Source: CAIXSC01 sp046349915 (GTDB lineage Bacteria; Planctomycetota; Planctomycetia; Pirellulales; Pirellulaceae). From it: DNA of 64,000 nt. Below are positions 19,601 to 27,579 of the stretch, one piece after another. The first letter of the stretch is position 1; each line of letters begins with the position of its first letter. The stretch lies in assembly GCA_046349915.1 (NCBI GenBank), contig JAXMBL010000010.1:201364-265363 (forward strand). The letters are read 5' to 3'. A program made the position numbers and the translations under genes. Under the pieces are notes generated by a model. It made no database searches. It was not told the origin of the DNA and was given only the letters and a program-made list of their open reading frames with translations.

Positions 19601-20019
19601 GTGCCGCCGAGTGGCTCAAGTGAAGTACCCGGCGTCATTGACACATAGTTCACCTTGCGATGCGTGATATCCTTCATCTCGAGAGGCAACAGAGTGGCCC
19701 GAGTCGCACGCGCAAAGTCATGCTGCCTGTCCACTCGCAAGCGGTCGATATTCTGCCGAGCGATGTCGGCATTCGAGCAGACATATACGACGTCGACGCG
19801 ATCTACCTTGTCCCAAAGGTGCTCGACGGCTTTTGCGATGACTCCGCGTGCGATGAGCGTTTTCCCCAACCCCACCTCGTCGGCGACTAGAAACCGGTGG
19901 GTGGAATCTGCGTCGGTGTAAAGCCGACGAAAAGCGTAGTCCACCGTACGCAACTGAAAATCCTTCAGTCCCGCCAGCGCAGAATTGGCGTCGGGTTTCT
20001 TCACGTCCGAGGTCGTCAC
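16666..20019 (-). CDS. SF2 (SNF2/DEAD-like) helicase of a putative defence operon
   Basis: A 1117-aa superfamily 2 translocase. Motif I is DEVGLGKTLIARG (near residue 48), motif II DEFQRF (near 268), motif III LLSATPYKM, motif V STSVGQEGLDFHHY and motif VI QREGRIHRYKGH (near 968). The DEVGLGKT and QREGR(I/V)HR forms are typical of phage-defence and restriction-associated Snf2-like helicases. About 500 residues separate the two RecA lobes. The start is GTG at 20019, overlapping the stop of the PLD gene by 4 bp (GTGA), so translation is coupled. It is the last gene of a DUF6361-PLD-helicase operon. Which nucleic acid it moves on is unknown. Confidence 0.88.
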   Translation of the reverse strand: MTTSDVKKPDANSALAGLKDFQLRTVDYAFRRLYTDADSTHRFLVADEVGLGKTLIARGVIAKAVEHLWDKVDRVDVVYVCSNADIARQNIDRLRVDRQHDFARATRATLLPLEMKDITHRKVNYVSMTPGTSLEPLGGTGIVKERALLFAMLRDHWKLQENRAMNVLRCGVTSDNFAWWINWIKDQEIDVTLRDMFLEKIDKQRQLDYDAGRADLQTRFVTLCEDLPRRDSKLDENGRDERRRLVAELRALLGRTCIHALRPDLVILDEFQRFKHLLDPNNEEAELAKSLFEYADDREGNAEAVRVLLLSATPYKMYSMQHEQDNGESDHYEDFIATYDFLARHDEARNACLRGLLKDYRAAMFRLGDGAFDELRRIKSELEQCLQRVMARTERLAVTNDRSGMLREQKSQPRLEDSDVRQYLAVAKVAALLEHGDIVEYWKSAPYLLNFMDDYQLKRALREIVEDGETDEIAKALAAADGSLLRWEDVQAYRQIDPANARLRSLLNDTVDRGLWKLLWLPPSLPYYQMSGAFVGFDPVAVTKRLVFSSWKVVPKVIAAVLSHEAERRAIGLLHGNTEGDISVDNSTDGRKKIAALLRFSRADNRLTGMPVLGLIYPSKSLAMAFDPAAAGEFPPTRDEMIARACDALAPMIETVTARWAGEGDVDERWYWAAPILMDLAQNAEDTHKFWDRVDLAAEWSGEEGETAEADGENEPETAWEEHVEQARTLIRDSSVNGRRPLGRPPSKLLEVLSKSALGNPAVVALRSISRVIEVSRSGDDLIRLAAGRVAWRLRNLFNLPEVISLVRGLNCEEPFWLRVIEYAADGCLQAVLDEYAHVLRDCLGVGALEPVEAANKISNAMCAAVGLRSAAVGVDEIRVKGNGRSHQIKIVPRRMRARFAARFGQDKTEKDGDVARADIVRAAFNSPFWPFVLASTSVGQEGLDFHHYCHAIMHWNLPSNPVDLEQREGRIHRYKGHAVRKNVALKHGAELAVPFSDRWKTAFERAEVDRDISTSELVPYWVFPHENGAVIERHVPALPLSRDADRLAQLRGSLALYRMVFGQPRQDELVNYLLARLPQDAVDQIVKDLRIDLEPPRGIFTSTDREPTMAKLEASG

Positions 20020-21932
20020 TTTGCACCTCCCGGGTCGCTGCCACTGGCGACTATTTGTTCGCGAGCACGGTTGATCGGCTCCCAGACCAATTCAAGCTCG
20101 GCGGGCAGAATCGATCGTCCCTCAGGCGTCTTGCGCAGGTCCTCGATCAATCGATGTACTTGACCAAGCTTGTCCGGACTCTGGTGCAGTGCTCGCAGCA
20201 AATGCTCTAGCAGCGGCAGAAGTTCGTTAGTGCGTTTTTCCGAGTCCGAATCCGTTGACTTCCCGATACCGCGTATCTCGTCAAACAAGTGCTCAGGATC
20301 GTCTGACAACAGTAACATCAAGAACCGCAGCAGCGTCCTGGAATCCTTGAGTAGATCTTGAAGCAGTCGTTCCTGTCTGTCGCTGGGCGCACCAATAAGC
20401 GGCAAATTGACAACAAACTGCGTCGCGTTCTCGGCGGCGCCGACTTTTGCGACAACTTCGAAGACCACGAATGACGAGACTGATTCCGGTGCGTGCGGGC
20501 CAAATCGGGCTCCCATGGCTTTCCCGTTCTCAACGACCTGCGCATCGACGGACGGGAGCATTGCCGGCCTACAACGAACCGTCACTCCGTCCGGAAAATA
20601 AAGCGGAGTCGTTCCCTCGATAGTTGTCACGAGCATTTTACCGTGGAGACTCGAGTCGCCCTCAATGCGTACCACTAGCGTTTGGTTTGCGAGCACTTGA
20701 CGAACTTGTTCGACGAGCGATTCCACCGCCAGCCTACCGCAATCGGGCGTTACCGACTCGGCATCCGGCGTGAATTCGACAAGTAGCGATTTGAGATTGG
20801 CCGAGTCGCGATCGTCGCCAATCGTCGCATCAATCCCAAGGGCACTCTTTTTCCCAATCATTTCGACTAGGAATTCAACATTTCCATTAAATGCCGCTGT
20901 CGTCGCGTTGGCTGACCCGGTCCACAGGTGGGCTTTCCAGCCCGCGTCTGCGACAAATACTTTGGCGTGTAGTCCCGATAGAGTCTCCGTGACCGCAACC
21001 TCGGTTGAATCTTCACCTCCGCTAAGGCCTGTTTCCAGCCCTTCCTCCATTGTGAAGTACCGCCATTGGCCCGTTAAGGATGCGGTGTGAAGCGAGTGCA
21101 GTAAATCCGCGCGACTTACGAGGTATCGTTCGCAGCCGTCTTCGTCGACTCTGTTTAGAAACTCGTCGGTCACGAAGGGAGCCACGACGAGCAAGCGGTC
21201 GATCTGCTTGGGAAATGGCCAAGCTCCCTTGCCGTTCAGGCCAATCGGCCAGAATCGTAACTCTTCAACGGCCTCAGGAAGTTCCCATTTTACGCGTCTG
21301 AGTTCCTGGCTGATTCGAGCCGTATCTTGGTTTGCCTGCTTGCTCACGCCTTGATCCCTAATCGCCAGTGAAGGGAGTTCCTGAAAGAACTCGCCGAGTG
21401 GCCGATTTTCGCGGTATCCCAACTGTCGATCGGTAAGGTCTCCATCCAGCAGCAAGACCGTATCCCATGATCGATCGAAGGTGAGATTTCTCGAGAGACA
21501 GAGTAAACGGTAGCGAACATTGTGCTCTGCGTTGGCGTACCGGATCGCCCACACTTTGGGATGGAACACGGCCGCTCGACCTGCTTTTGCGGCCGGAGCT
21601 TGCACCTCGATCACCTCTTGCTCCAAGTACGTCAACAGTCGCTGGTTCGCGGGAGGCACCTTGATTTGCCCGGCTTGGCAATAAATGTGAATTCGATTGG
21701 CGCACCTGCGGAGCGATTCGAGCAGCGCCAGGGGATCGGCCGCAGGTACCGAGGGGTCTGCCGCCAACCGGCCGTCGTCCCCTTGCCAATCAAACATTGC
21801 GAATGACAAGGGAGTCGTGAGAAGCGCGATCAGGTCTAACGAATAGGTCGTGCCAATGGCGCAGTCGAAGCGGTAGCCCAATGGCGGTCGCAGGGAGGAT
21901 AGCAGGAGTTGACGGCCGCGAGGATCAAGCAT
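20016..21932 (-). CDS. Phospholipase D-superfamily protein of a putative defence operon
   Basis: A 638-aa protein with two HKD-like motifs: HPKVWAIRY followed by SRNLTFDRSWD (from about residue 123), and HAKVFVADAGW followed by GSANATTAAFNGNVE (from about residue 320). This is the arrangement of PLD-superfamily nucleases. The second motif shows the HxK and GSAN(A/x) pattern fully. The C-terminal 250 residues include coiled-coil-like segments. It overlaps the DUF6361 gene upstream by 8 bp and the helicase downstream by 4 bp. PLD proteins next to SF2 helicases occur in DISARM (DrmC) and other systems, but the third partner differs here. Nuclease activity is inferred. Confidence 0.85.
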   Translation of the reverse strand: MLDPRGRQLLLSSLRPPLGYRFDCAIGTTYSLDLIALLTTPLSFAMFDWQGDDGRLAADPSVPAADPLALLESLRRCANRIHIYCQAGQIKVPPANQRLLTYLEQEVIEVQAPAAKAGRAAVFHPKVWAIRYANAEHNVRYRLLCLSRNLTFDRSWDTVLLLDGDLTDRQLGYRENRPLGEFFQELPSLAIRDQGVSKQANQDTARISQELRRVKWELPEAVEELRFWPIGLNGKGAWPFPKQIDRLLVVAPFVTDEFLNRVDEDGCERYLVSRADLLHSLHTASLTGQWRYFTMEEGLETGLSGGEDSTEVAVTETLSGLHAKVFVADAGWKAHLWTGSANATTAAFNGNVEFLVEMIGKKSALGIDATIGDDRDSANLKSLLVEFTPDAESVTPDCGRLAVESLVEQVRQVLANQTLVVRIEGDSSLHGKMLVTTIEGTTPLYFPDGVTVRCRPAMLPSVDAQVVENGKAMGARFGPHAPESVSSFVVFEVVAKVGAAENATQFVVNLPLIGAPSDRQERLLQDLLKDSRTLLRFLMLLLSDDPEHLFDEIRGIGKSTDSDSEKRTNELLPLLEHLLRALHQSPDKLGQVHRLIEDLRKTPEGRSILPAELELVWEPINRAREQIVASGSDPGGAK

Positions 21933-23169
21933 TGGTATTCTCCGCTTTCTGCGTACTGCTCTGTAGACCTCGGAGAATATCGTTCAGAATCGTTCGGGTC
22001 TGACTCCACCGAAAGTCCATGGGGCCGCCGCCAGCATCTCCCTGCCAGCGGTCGCGTGCTCGCACATTTTCCGGTCGCAGGCGAGCTCGACCGCCTTTAA
22101 GCTGTGACTCGCGCTCCGTCACTAGTTTCTGTACGGCTGGTTCATTCCATACCGCCATGCCTGTTCCCGCCCGCAGGGCAACCGAAATCCACTTCTCGGC
22201 GAAATCCTGGGTACGACTGGAAAGACGTGGATTGATTCGATTCACGAGTTGCCAAAAAGCCGCTCGATCCCATTCCGACAACGTTGACGCCTCCATCGCA
22301 AGCTGGCTCTGCCAATCCAACAGCCGGTTGTCGACTTCGCCCACCAGTTCCTCGTTTCCCTTGAGCATCGCGACCATGCGCGAGTAGATTAGTGGGCCAC
22401 CCCACGCGCAAAGGGAGAATCGACGTGCCTGTTCGACCGTCTTGCGCAGGTTCTCGGTCAAGATCGGCCACAGCATCTCATCCCAAGCGTAATCCGCGTC
22501 AAGTTCGCTCGTCGCTCGAGTCACGACTTGGGCGAGTAATGAGGTAGGCTGCGCCGCACAGATCCGCTCCTTGAGGAACTCGGCTTCATGTCCGAGGAGA
22601 TCGAAGGTCGCACCGACGTACAGATCCACAGGTTCCCTCGGCAGCGAAGGATGCCAGAGAGTCGCGGCCCGGCTCAACGGCTCGCCGTCGTCAGTGACGA
22701 CTTCGTTCGAAGACTTAACTAGCCGTTTTGATATCTGTCGCGCGTACTGCTCAATGGAGCCGGAGAACAGTCGGATACCCCACAGATTCAACCCGCGCCA
22801 ATAAACGGCGCTGGGCATTCGCTTGAGCGTCCCGAGGGCTTCGCGTCCGATGATTCCCGCCTGGTCTTGTTTGCCCGCCAGAAGTGCCTTGATCAGTTTC
22901 GTTTCTCGGTTGCGAAGTTTCTGGGAAAACTCCTGCGGACTGAGATCCTGACGTTCGTAACGCCGCATGATCCACGGCACGAGCAGAAAGTAACGTGCTC
23001 GTGTTTGAATCGTCGAAGTTCCGGGAAATAGATGGTCGGCAAAAGCATCGCGAATGGGCGCAAAGCCCAATTCGTCGACCGTACTTTTCTCGCGAAACAA
23101 GTCGATGACCTGCATCGCCTGCTGGCGGTCAGATTCAGCAAAATCTAGCCAACTGAATGACGAGGGCAT
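21925..23169 (-). CDS. DUF6361 family protein
   Basis: A 414-aa protein I recognise as DUF6361 from its N-terminus: FSWLDFAESDRQQAMQVIDL, then the region around ELGFAPIRDAFADHLFPG and STIQTRARYFLLVPWI. The biochemical role is unknown; members commonly sit beside helicase and PLD genes in islands. It is soluble and rich in Arg and Trp in the middle. It is the first gene of the three-gene minus-strand operon, so the promoter should lie in 23170-23400. The stop overlaps the PLD start by 8 bp. Confidence 0.85.
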   Translation of the reverse strand: MPSSFSWLDFAESDRQQAMQVIDLFREKSTVDELGFAPIRDAFADHLFPGTSTIQTRARYFLLVPWIMRRYERQDLSPQEFSQKLRNRETKLIKALLAGKQDQAGIIGREALGTLKRMPSAVYWRGLNLWGIRLFSGSIEQYARQISKRLVKSSNEVVTDDGEPLSRAATLWHPSLPREPVDLYVGATFDLLGHEAEFLKERICAAQPTSLLAQVVTRATSELDADYAWDEMLWPILTENLRKTVEQARRFSLCAWGGPLIYSRMVAMLKGNEELVGEVDNRLLDWQSQLAMEASTLSEWDRAAFWQLVNRINPRLSSRTQDFAEKWISVALRAGTGMAVWNEPAVQKLVTERESQLKGGRARLRPENVRARDRWQGDAGGGPMDFRWSQTRTILNDILRGLQSSTQKAENTNA

Positions 23170-24176
23170 CGGGCGGTTCTCTATCTCTTACGTTGCGTGA
23201 AACACGTCTGCCCAGTTCTTGGGGTGATACGCGTAAAGTGGAAGACCACTTGGTTTTTCGAGATACGTGTTGTCGAGGAAATGAGACAACAGCTCGCAAA
23301 CAGCCATACTTACCACTCTTCGCATGTGTTCCTACCAATCCTATTGGGTGCCATAGTTCTTTTCAATTCGTCATGGCCCCTTGGCTGCGATCTTGCGTCA
23401 ACCGCAAACACGTATCGAGGAAGTCAACTCGTTGACGCGATCAGTACCCGGACCGTGTCGCAAGGCCGGGAATCCTGACTCTTCGCTGATTTGTGATGGA
23501 CAAACGCAGAGCGTCGCCAATGACCGTCAATAGCCAATCACCACGAGATCACCTTGCAGCGTTCTGCAGCCTTCAGCGATTGGGAGTAGGCGAGTACCTG
23601 ATTGACGCAAGGAGCGATGCGGAAACTGCGGAGGCTTTCGTCGCCACAGCCCTCCCACTCCGCCGCCGCGCGGAATGCCGTCACTCCAGAAAGCGTTTTT
23701 TCTCGATTTCCCAAAAGTCGGCGACAAATCGGGCGGCGGTTCGCTCTTTATTCAGGTTGGGCCGCAAGGGCAGGGACTGTTGCCGCGAGGGCTGCCGTGG
23801 GGGGTGAGTCGGTACGATGCCGGCGCTGCCGCCCGACTTGGGTTTGGGGAAACACTGATGTCTCATCTGCCTCGGTTGTTCGGCAAGTGTCGGCTGGTCG
23901 AGTTTCTCATTTTGATGCTCGCCGCTTTGACCGCGAGTCACGTGCTGGGCGCTTAGCGGGGAGCGCCGTTCATTTCGCGGGGAATTCCGTTGTCGTGTCG
24001 CGAGCGACTGGGAATTCCCCTCCAAGAAAGTTGCGCGGGGTGTGCAATTTTCACCCCCGGCTAGCTTTCTCATCTCAGCAGTCATTGGACGGCGACTTGG
24101 TCACCAGACCGTCGCCCGTCACTGTCCCCTCGTTGTCGCTCTCTCTTTCACCAACCTGCCGCAGGAGTCCTGGTCC
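23170..24176. other. Long intergenic region, no confident gene
   Basis: About 1 kb between the divergent DUF6361 and PfkB-kinase genes. Several overlapping frames on both strands lack ribosome sites, codon bias or family resemblance. The AT-richer part near 23200-23420 probably carries the promoter of the DUF6361 operon. One frame (23675-23956, +) ends in a hydrophobic stretch but I do not call it. I saw no repeat of the tRNA-Ser 3' end here that would mark the far end of the island. Confidence 0.5.
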
Positions 24177-25259
24177 ATGCTATCGAACAGCACCAACGAA
24201 ACGCCGCTCTTCACAAACACCACACCGGATGAACGCGGTCACGAACCGGGGGATTCCCAGCGTTCACCCGCGAAAGGTAAGCCGCTGGTGGCGACCGTGG
24301 GTCCGGTCGTGCTCGACACTCACGTGACGTACCCCGGTTCGGTGCCGGAGAAAGGTAAACGCGTCTGCGAGATGCGTTGCAGCTATGGCGGCGGAGCGCT
24401 CAATACGAGCCGCGCGATTCGGACGGCCGGGGGAACGGTCGCTCCCTGCTTCATCATCGGTCGCGACAAGATGGGCGAAGCGATGAAAGACGAACTGGGC
24501 GACGAATTCGCGCTCGCTCAGTTCGCCGCAGGCTACGACTCGAGTCGGCAGAGCCATATCCGGCCCGACGGCGTGACCGACACGACGCGCCCGCCGCTCG
24601 AACTGCACTCCCTGCCGCCGAACTTTCGCGACGCCATTCGGAACTCCCGGGTGACGATCGTGGCGCCAATGGCGGTGGCCGACCAGGCGTTCGTCGGCGA
24701 GGCGCTGGCGGCGGCACGCTTCTCGATTTGGCAGCCGAGCTTGCCGCAGTTGCTTGATCGTCAGTCGGTGACGACTCTGGGGAAGTTGGCCTCGGTGACC
24801 GTCATGAATGACGTGGAGGCGTACGAGGTTACGGGCGAATCCGATCCGACCCGAGCGGTAATGGCGCTCGTCGAAAAGGGATGCCGAGGCGCGATGGTCA
24901 CCAGTCCCCAGGGAGTGGTCGCTCGAATCGACGGCGAGTGGGCGTCGGCGCCCGCACACGACATTTCGGCCCTTCGCACGTCGGGCGCGGGGGATTGCTT
25001 TGTGGGAGTGTTCGCTTGGGCGTACGCCGCCCGCCGGTCGCTCGACGAAGCATTGCGGCTCGGCCAAGCTGCGGCCGCGCGACATGTGACCGCTCAACTG
25101 CCGCTGGTCGACCTCGGCCAGTGGACTGCTTGGGCCAATTCGCAGCCCAAGGTGTCGTTGGCGCGTCGCACCAAAGCACCGGTGATCAAGGTGCGGCACG
25201 CGATGAGCGTCGCCGTGGGCGTGGCCGCGATGATCCTGGCGATGATGGTTTTCCGGTAA
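24177..25259 (+). CDS. PfkB-family carbohydrate kinase with C-terminal membrane helix
   Basis: A 360-aa ribokinase/PfkB-family kinase. The ATG at 24177 is chosen because AGGAG lies 9 bases upstream; a longer in-frame start lacks a site. Residues about 30-300 hold the fold: the sugar-binding N-terminal signature CSYGGGALNTSRAI with GRDKMGE, and signature 2 as RTSGAGDCFVGVFAWA, with the catalytic Asp in GAGD. The linker VTSPQGVVA is also family-typical. Unusually, the protein ends in a hydrophobic helix (about residues 340-358, SVAVGVAAMILAMMVF), so it may be membrane-anchored. The sugar substrate is not identifiable. Confidence 0.88.
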   Translation: MLSNSTNETPLFTNTTPDERGHEPGDSQRSPAKGKPLVATVGPVVLDTHVTYPGSVPEKGKRVCEMRCSYGGGALNTSRAIRTAGGTVAPCFIIGRDKMGEAMKDELGDEFALAQFAAGYDSSRQSHIRPDGVTDTTRPPLELHSLPPNFRDAIRNSRVTIVAPMAVADQAFVGEALAAARFSIWQPSLPQLLDRQSVTTLGKLASVTVMNDVEAYEVTGESDPTRAVMALVEKGCRGAMVTSPQGVVARIDGEWASAPAHDISALRTSGAGDCFVGVFAWAYAARRSLDEALRLGQAAAARHVTAQLPLVDLGQWTAWANSQPKVSLARRTKAPVIKVRHAMSVAVGVAAMILAMMVFR

Positions 25260-25683
25260 ATGTATTCGTCCATTGGGCAAACGTACGTGGATCGCTCGGG
25301 CGACCGGGGACTGAGGAATCGACAGAACAAATTCGGCCCACGGGGGAGGCGGTGCGACGTGAGTGGCCGGCGATTGAGCGGCGACCACCCAGGGCGTCGA
25401 ACCTGGGAGTCGCTGACTTCGTGGCACCCCGCCGCCACGACGAAGCGCTCTCGCGCTGAGCCCGGAATTCACCAGACCAACTCGCGTGGATGCCACTTCT
25501 TTCTCGCCGTCGATGCGTCGATTGGTACGCGAGCGGTCAGCTAAACGCCGCTCGCCCAGATTCGTCGAAGCGCTTCGGAGCCTTTGGAGTATCGCGATAT
25601 TGGCCCAAAGCAGCGTTTCGCTTATTTCGTTTGCTTCTTTTGCTGCGAATATCCGCTATACTTCTCTTCGAGGAGCAAAAGAC

Positions 25684-26157
25684 ATGGCGACGTTACTCAG
25701 CGATTTTCCGGAAACGATTACCCCGACGCCGGACGAGGCGATTCTTGCGCAGGAGAGCAGTCGGCGGCTGGCTCGCATTATCGCAACGAAGCATAAGAAG
25801 CCGCTCCAACTGCGGATTCAGCCCGAGGACGCGCCAGAAGAGACGGTCTCCATTCCGGAATCAGCCTTTCGTCTTCTGAGCGAAATTCTCACGCAGATGG
25901 CGAAGGGGAACGCCGTAACGCTGATCCCGGTTCATGCGGAACTGACCACCCAACAGGCTGCCGATATCTTGAATGTCTCACGGCCGTTCCTAGTCGAGCA
26001 ATTGGAAAAGAACGTCATTCCGTTCCGGAAGGTTGGCACCCATCGCCGCATCCTTTTCAAGGACTTGATGGAATACAAGGAGGCAATCGATCGCAACCGG
26101 CTGAAGGCCTTGGACGAGTTGGCAGCCCAGGCCCAGGAACTCGACATGGGCTATTGA
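25684..26157 (+). CDS. Antitoxin with HTH (excisionase-type) domain
   Basis: A 157-aa protein. The C-terminal part, LTTQQAADILNVSRPFLVEQ followed by IPFRKVGTHRRILFKDLMEY, is the HTH_17/excisionase DNA-binding fold that serves as antitoxin in PIN-type pairs. The N-terminal 80 residues probably bind the toxin. The ATG at 25684 has GAGGAG about 12 bases upstream, and a TATACT sits near 25656 as a candidate -10. The toxin gene starts 1 bp after this stop. Autoregulation by the complex is expected for such pairs. The region 25260-25683 upstream holds no other gene. Confidence 0.87.
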   Translation: MATLLSDFPETITPTPDEAILAQESSRRLARIIATKHKKPLQLRIQPEDAPEETVSIPESAFRLLSEILTQMAKGNAVTLIPVHAELTTQQAADILNVSRPFLVEQLEKNVIPFRKVGTHRRILFKDLMEYKEAIDRNRLKALDELAAQAQELDMGY

Positions 26158-26158
26158 A

Positions 26159-26728
26159 GTGAGCCACTTCACCGTTTTGTTTGACGCTTGCGTCCTCTAT
26201 CCGGCGCCGCTGCGCGATCTGTTGATGCATATTGCGGTCACGGACCTTTACCGGGCCAAATGGACCGATGCCATCCACGATGAGTGGACGAGGAACGTAC
26301 TCAAGGACCGGCCGGACTTGAAGCCGGAACAGCTTCAGCGCACTCGCGATTTGATGAACGCGCACGTCCGGGATTGCCTTGTGACTGGCTATGAGCCCCT
26401 CATCAATGCCGTGAAACTGCCTGACCCGGACGACCGGCACGTTTTGGCTGCCGCAATCCGCGCCGGCGCCGACCTCATCGTGACTTTCAATCTCAAGGAT
26501 TTTCCTGAAGAAGACTTGAAGCTCTATGGTATCGAAGCCCAGCATCCCGATGAATTCCTGATGTTCCAGCTCGACCTGGCGCCGAATATCGTCTGTTCCG
26601 CTGCCAAGCGGCACCGAGCAAGTTTGAAGAACCCTCCCAAGGATGTTGAGGAGTATCTCGCCACACTTGAAGCTCAGGGTCTGGCTCAAACGGTGTCGAG
26701 TCTTCGGAGATTCGCCGAGTTGATTTGA
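26159..26728 (+). CDS. PIN-domain toxin
   Basis: A 189-aa PIN-domain ribonuclease-like protein. The first acidic residue lies in VLFDACVLYPAPLRDLL (Asp near 9), a Glu in DAIHDEW (near 41), and the C-terminal acidic cluster in DPDDRHVLAAAI and VTFNLKDF. All four acidic positions needed for metal binding appear present. The start is GTG one base after the antitoxin stop, so the pair is translationally coupled. The C-terminal 60 residues are longer than in a minimal VapC. The RNA target is unknown. Confidence 0.88.
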   Translation: MSHFTVLFDACVLYPAPLRDLLMHIAVTDLYRAKWTDAIHDEWTRNVLKDRPDLKPEQLQRTRDLMNAHVRDCLVTGYEPLINAVKLPDPDDRHVLAAAIRAGADLIVTFNLKDFPEEDLKLYGIEAQHPDEFLMFQLDLAPNIVCSAAKRHRASLKNPPKDVEEYLATLEAQGLAQTVSSLRRFAELI

Positions 26729-26766
26729 ACCAAAGACACGCGGCGAATTCTGCACACAGCCTCCCG

Positions 26767-26905
26767 TCTACGATCGGTCGTGGCTCCGCCACGAAGAGGC
26801 AACTTGGTGCGCCGAACTTGTGACGATTGGAAAGACGAATACCAACCACGCGATCCTCCGTCGCGGAGTGACGGCAAGATCGTATCCCCTGATTCATCAC
26901 GGGGA
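26767..26905. repeat. Locus A 3'-end repeat, copy 1 (about 140 bp)
   Basis: Shared with 27414-27554 almost throughout, and in part with 33667-33744. It contains the hairpin GTGGCTCCGCCAC, a CGTCGCGGAGTGACGG stem and a terminal CCCC..GATTCATCACGGGG hairpin. The hairpin end lies 6 bp downstream (minus strand) of the stop of the 112-aa gene. Confidence 0.8.
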
Positions 26906-26910
26906 ACCAA

Positions 26911-27249
26911 TCAGGCGGGCGACAGCCCGGGTGCGCCGCGCCGCTCGATGCGATAATAGCACTTCCGCGCTAGGTCGAACGAGATGTTGGAGGGGAGAAG
27001 CACATACGCTCGGGGTTGATCATCGAAGGTCGCAGCGAATTCCAGCGGCGCCTGGAACAATTGGCAACCGAAGCCGCGCGCCAGCCCTCGATCGTCCACC
27101 GGCTGCCAGACGACTTCCAACCGCCAATTCCCCGGTGTGGATTCGGCCAGAGTGATTTCGAGCCAGCAGTCCCCATCGCGGTCGGCCGACAATTCGGCTC
27201 GCAGCCCAGAACCATGCAGCGATAGCGAAGCAAGTGCTTGTGTGGACAT
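26911..27249 (-). CDS. Small locus A protein (112 aa), possible counterpart of the 53261-53629 protein
   Basis: A 112-aa protein with alternating hydrophobic beta-like segments (WLEITLAESTPGNWRLEVVW; YVLLPSNISFDLARKCYYRI). I do not recognise a family. Position and pattern suggest a counterpart of the small protein just before the type 1 giant of locus B: both have GxGLxAxL/I, an acidic DRxG turn and a WL/RL strand early on. The similarity is weak and needs a profile comparison. It is flanked on both sides by copies of the 140-bp repeat. Confidence 0.6.
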   Translation of the reverse strand: MSTQALASLSLHGSGLRAELSADRDGDCWLEITLAESTPGNWRLEVVWQPVDDRGLARGFGCQLFQAPLEFAATFDDQPRAYVLLPSNISFDLARKCYYRIERRGAPGLSPA

Positions 27250-27413
27250 GATTTATAGATGACCCAGTCGGCTCAGTCGATTTCTGCGAGATATTTTGCA
27301 CGACCCGAAAATCGTGGCCTTGTACCGTACTTACAAAGGCCAGGGGGACGTTGATTTCTTCGCCGCAATTTCGCTTGTTGGACCCATGCCAACCGCCCCG
27401 TCATGAATGACGG

Positions 27414-27554
27414 GTCTACGATCGGTCGTGGCTCCGCCACGAAGAAGTAACTTGGCGCACCAAACTCGTGACGATTGGAAAGACGAATACCAACCGCGCA
27501 ATCCTCCGTCGCGGAGCGACGGCAAGATCATAGCCCCGTGATTCATCACGGGGA
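27414..27554. repeat. Locus A 3'-end repeat, copy 2
   Basis: Near-identical to 26767-26905. Its terminal hairpin, CCCCGTGATTCATCACGGGG at 27535-27554, ends 26 bp before the stop of the type 1 giant gene (read on the minus strand, just after the stop). The short spacer CGCCGTACCGACCTAC between hairpin and stop also occurs at the end of the type 2 giant gene near 33748. Confidence 0.8.
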
Positions 27555-27579
27555 GAGTCTTCCTCCCCGCCGTACCGAC

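Noticed and set aside
23455..23480. Distal attachment site of the tRNA-Ser island (GAATCCTG match)
   Set aside because: Only 8 bases match the tRNA 3' part and the context does not; expected by chance.
23602..24327. Long plus-strand frame before the PfkB kinase gene
   Set aside because: Ser/Arg-rich composition, no ribosome site, and overlap with the real kinase start.
27250..27579. Template repeat and reverse transcriptase of a DGR next to giant A1
   Set aside because: No reverse transcriptase motif anywhere in the window and no non-coding copy of the FGE 3' framework was found here.
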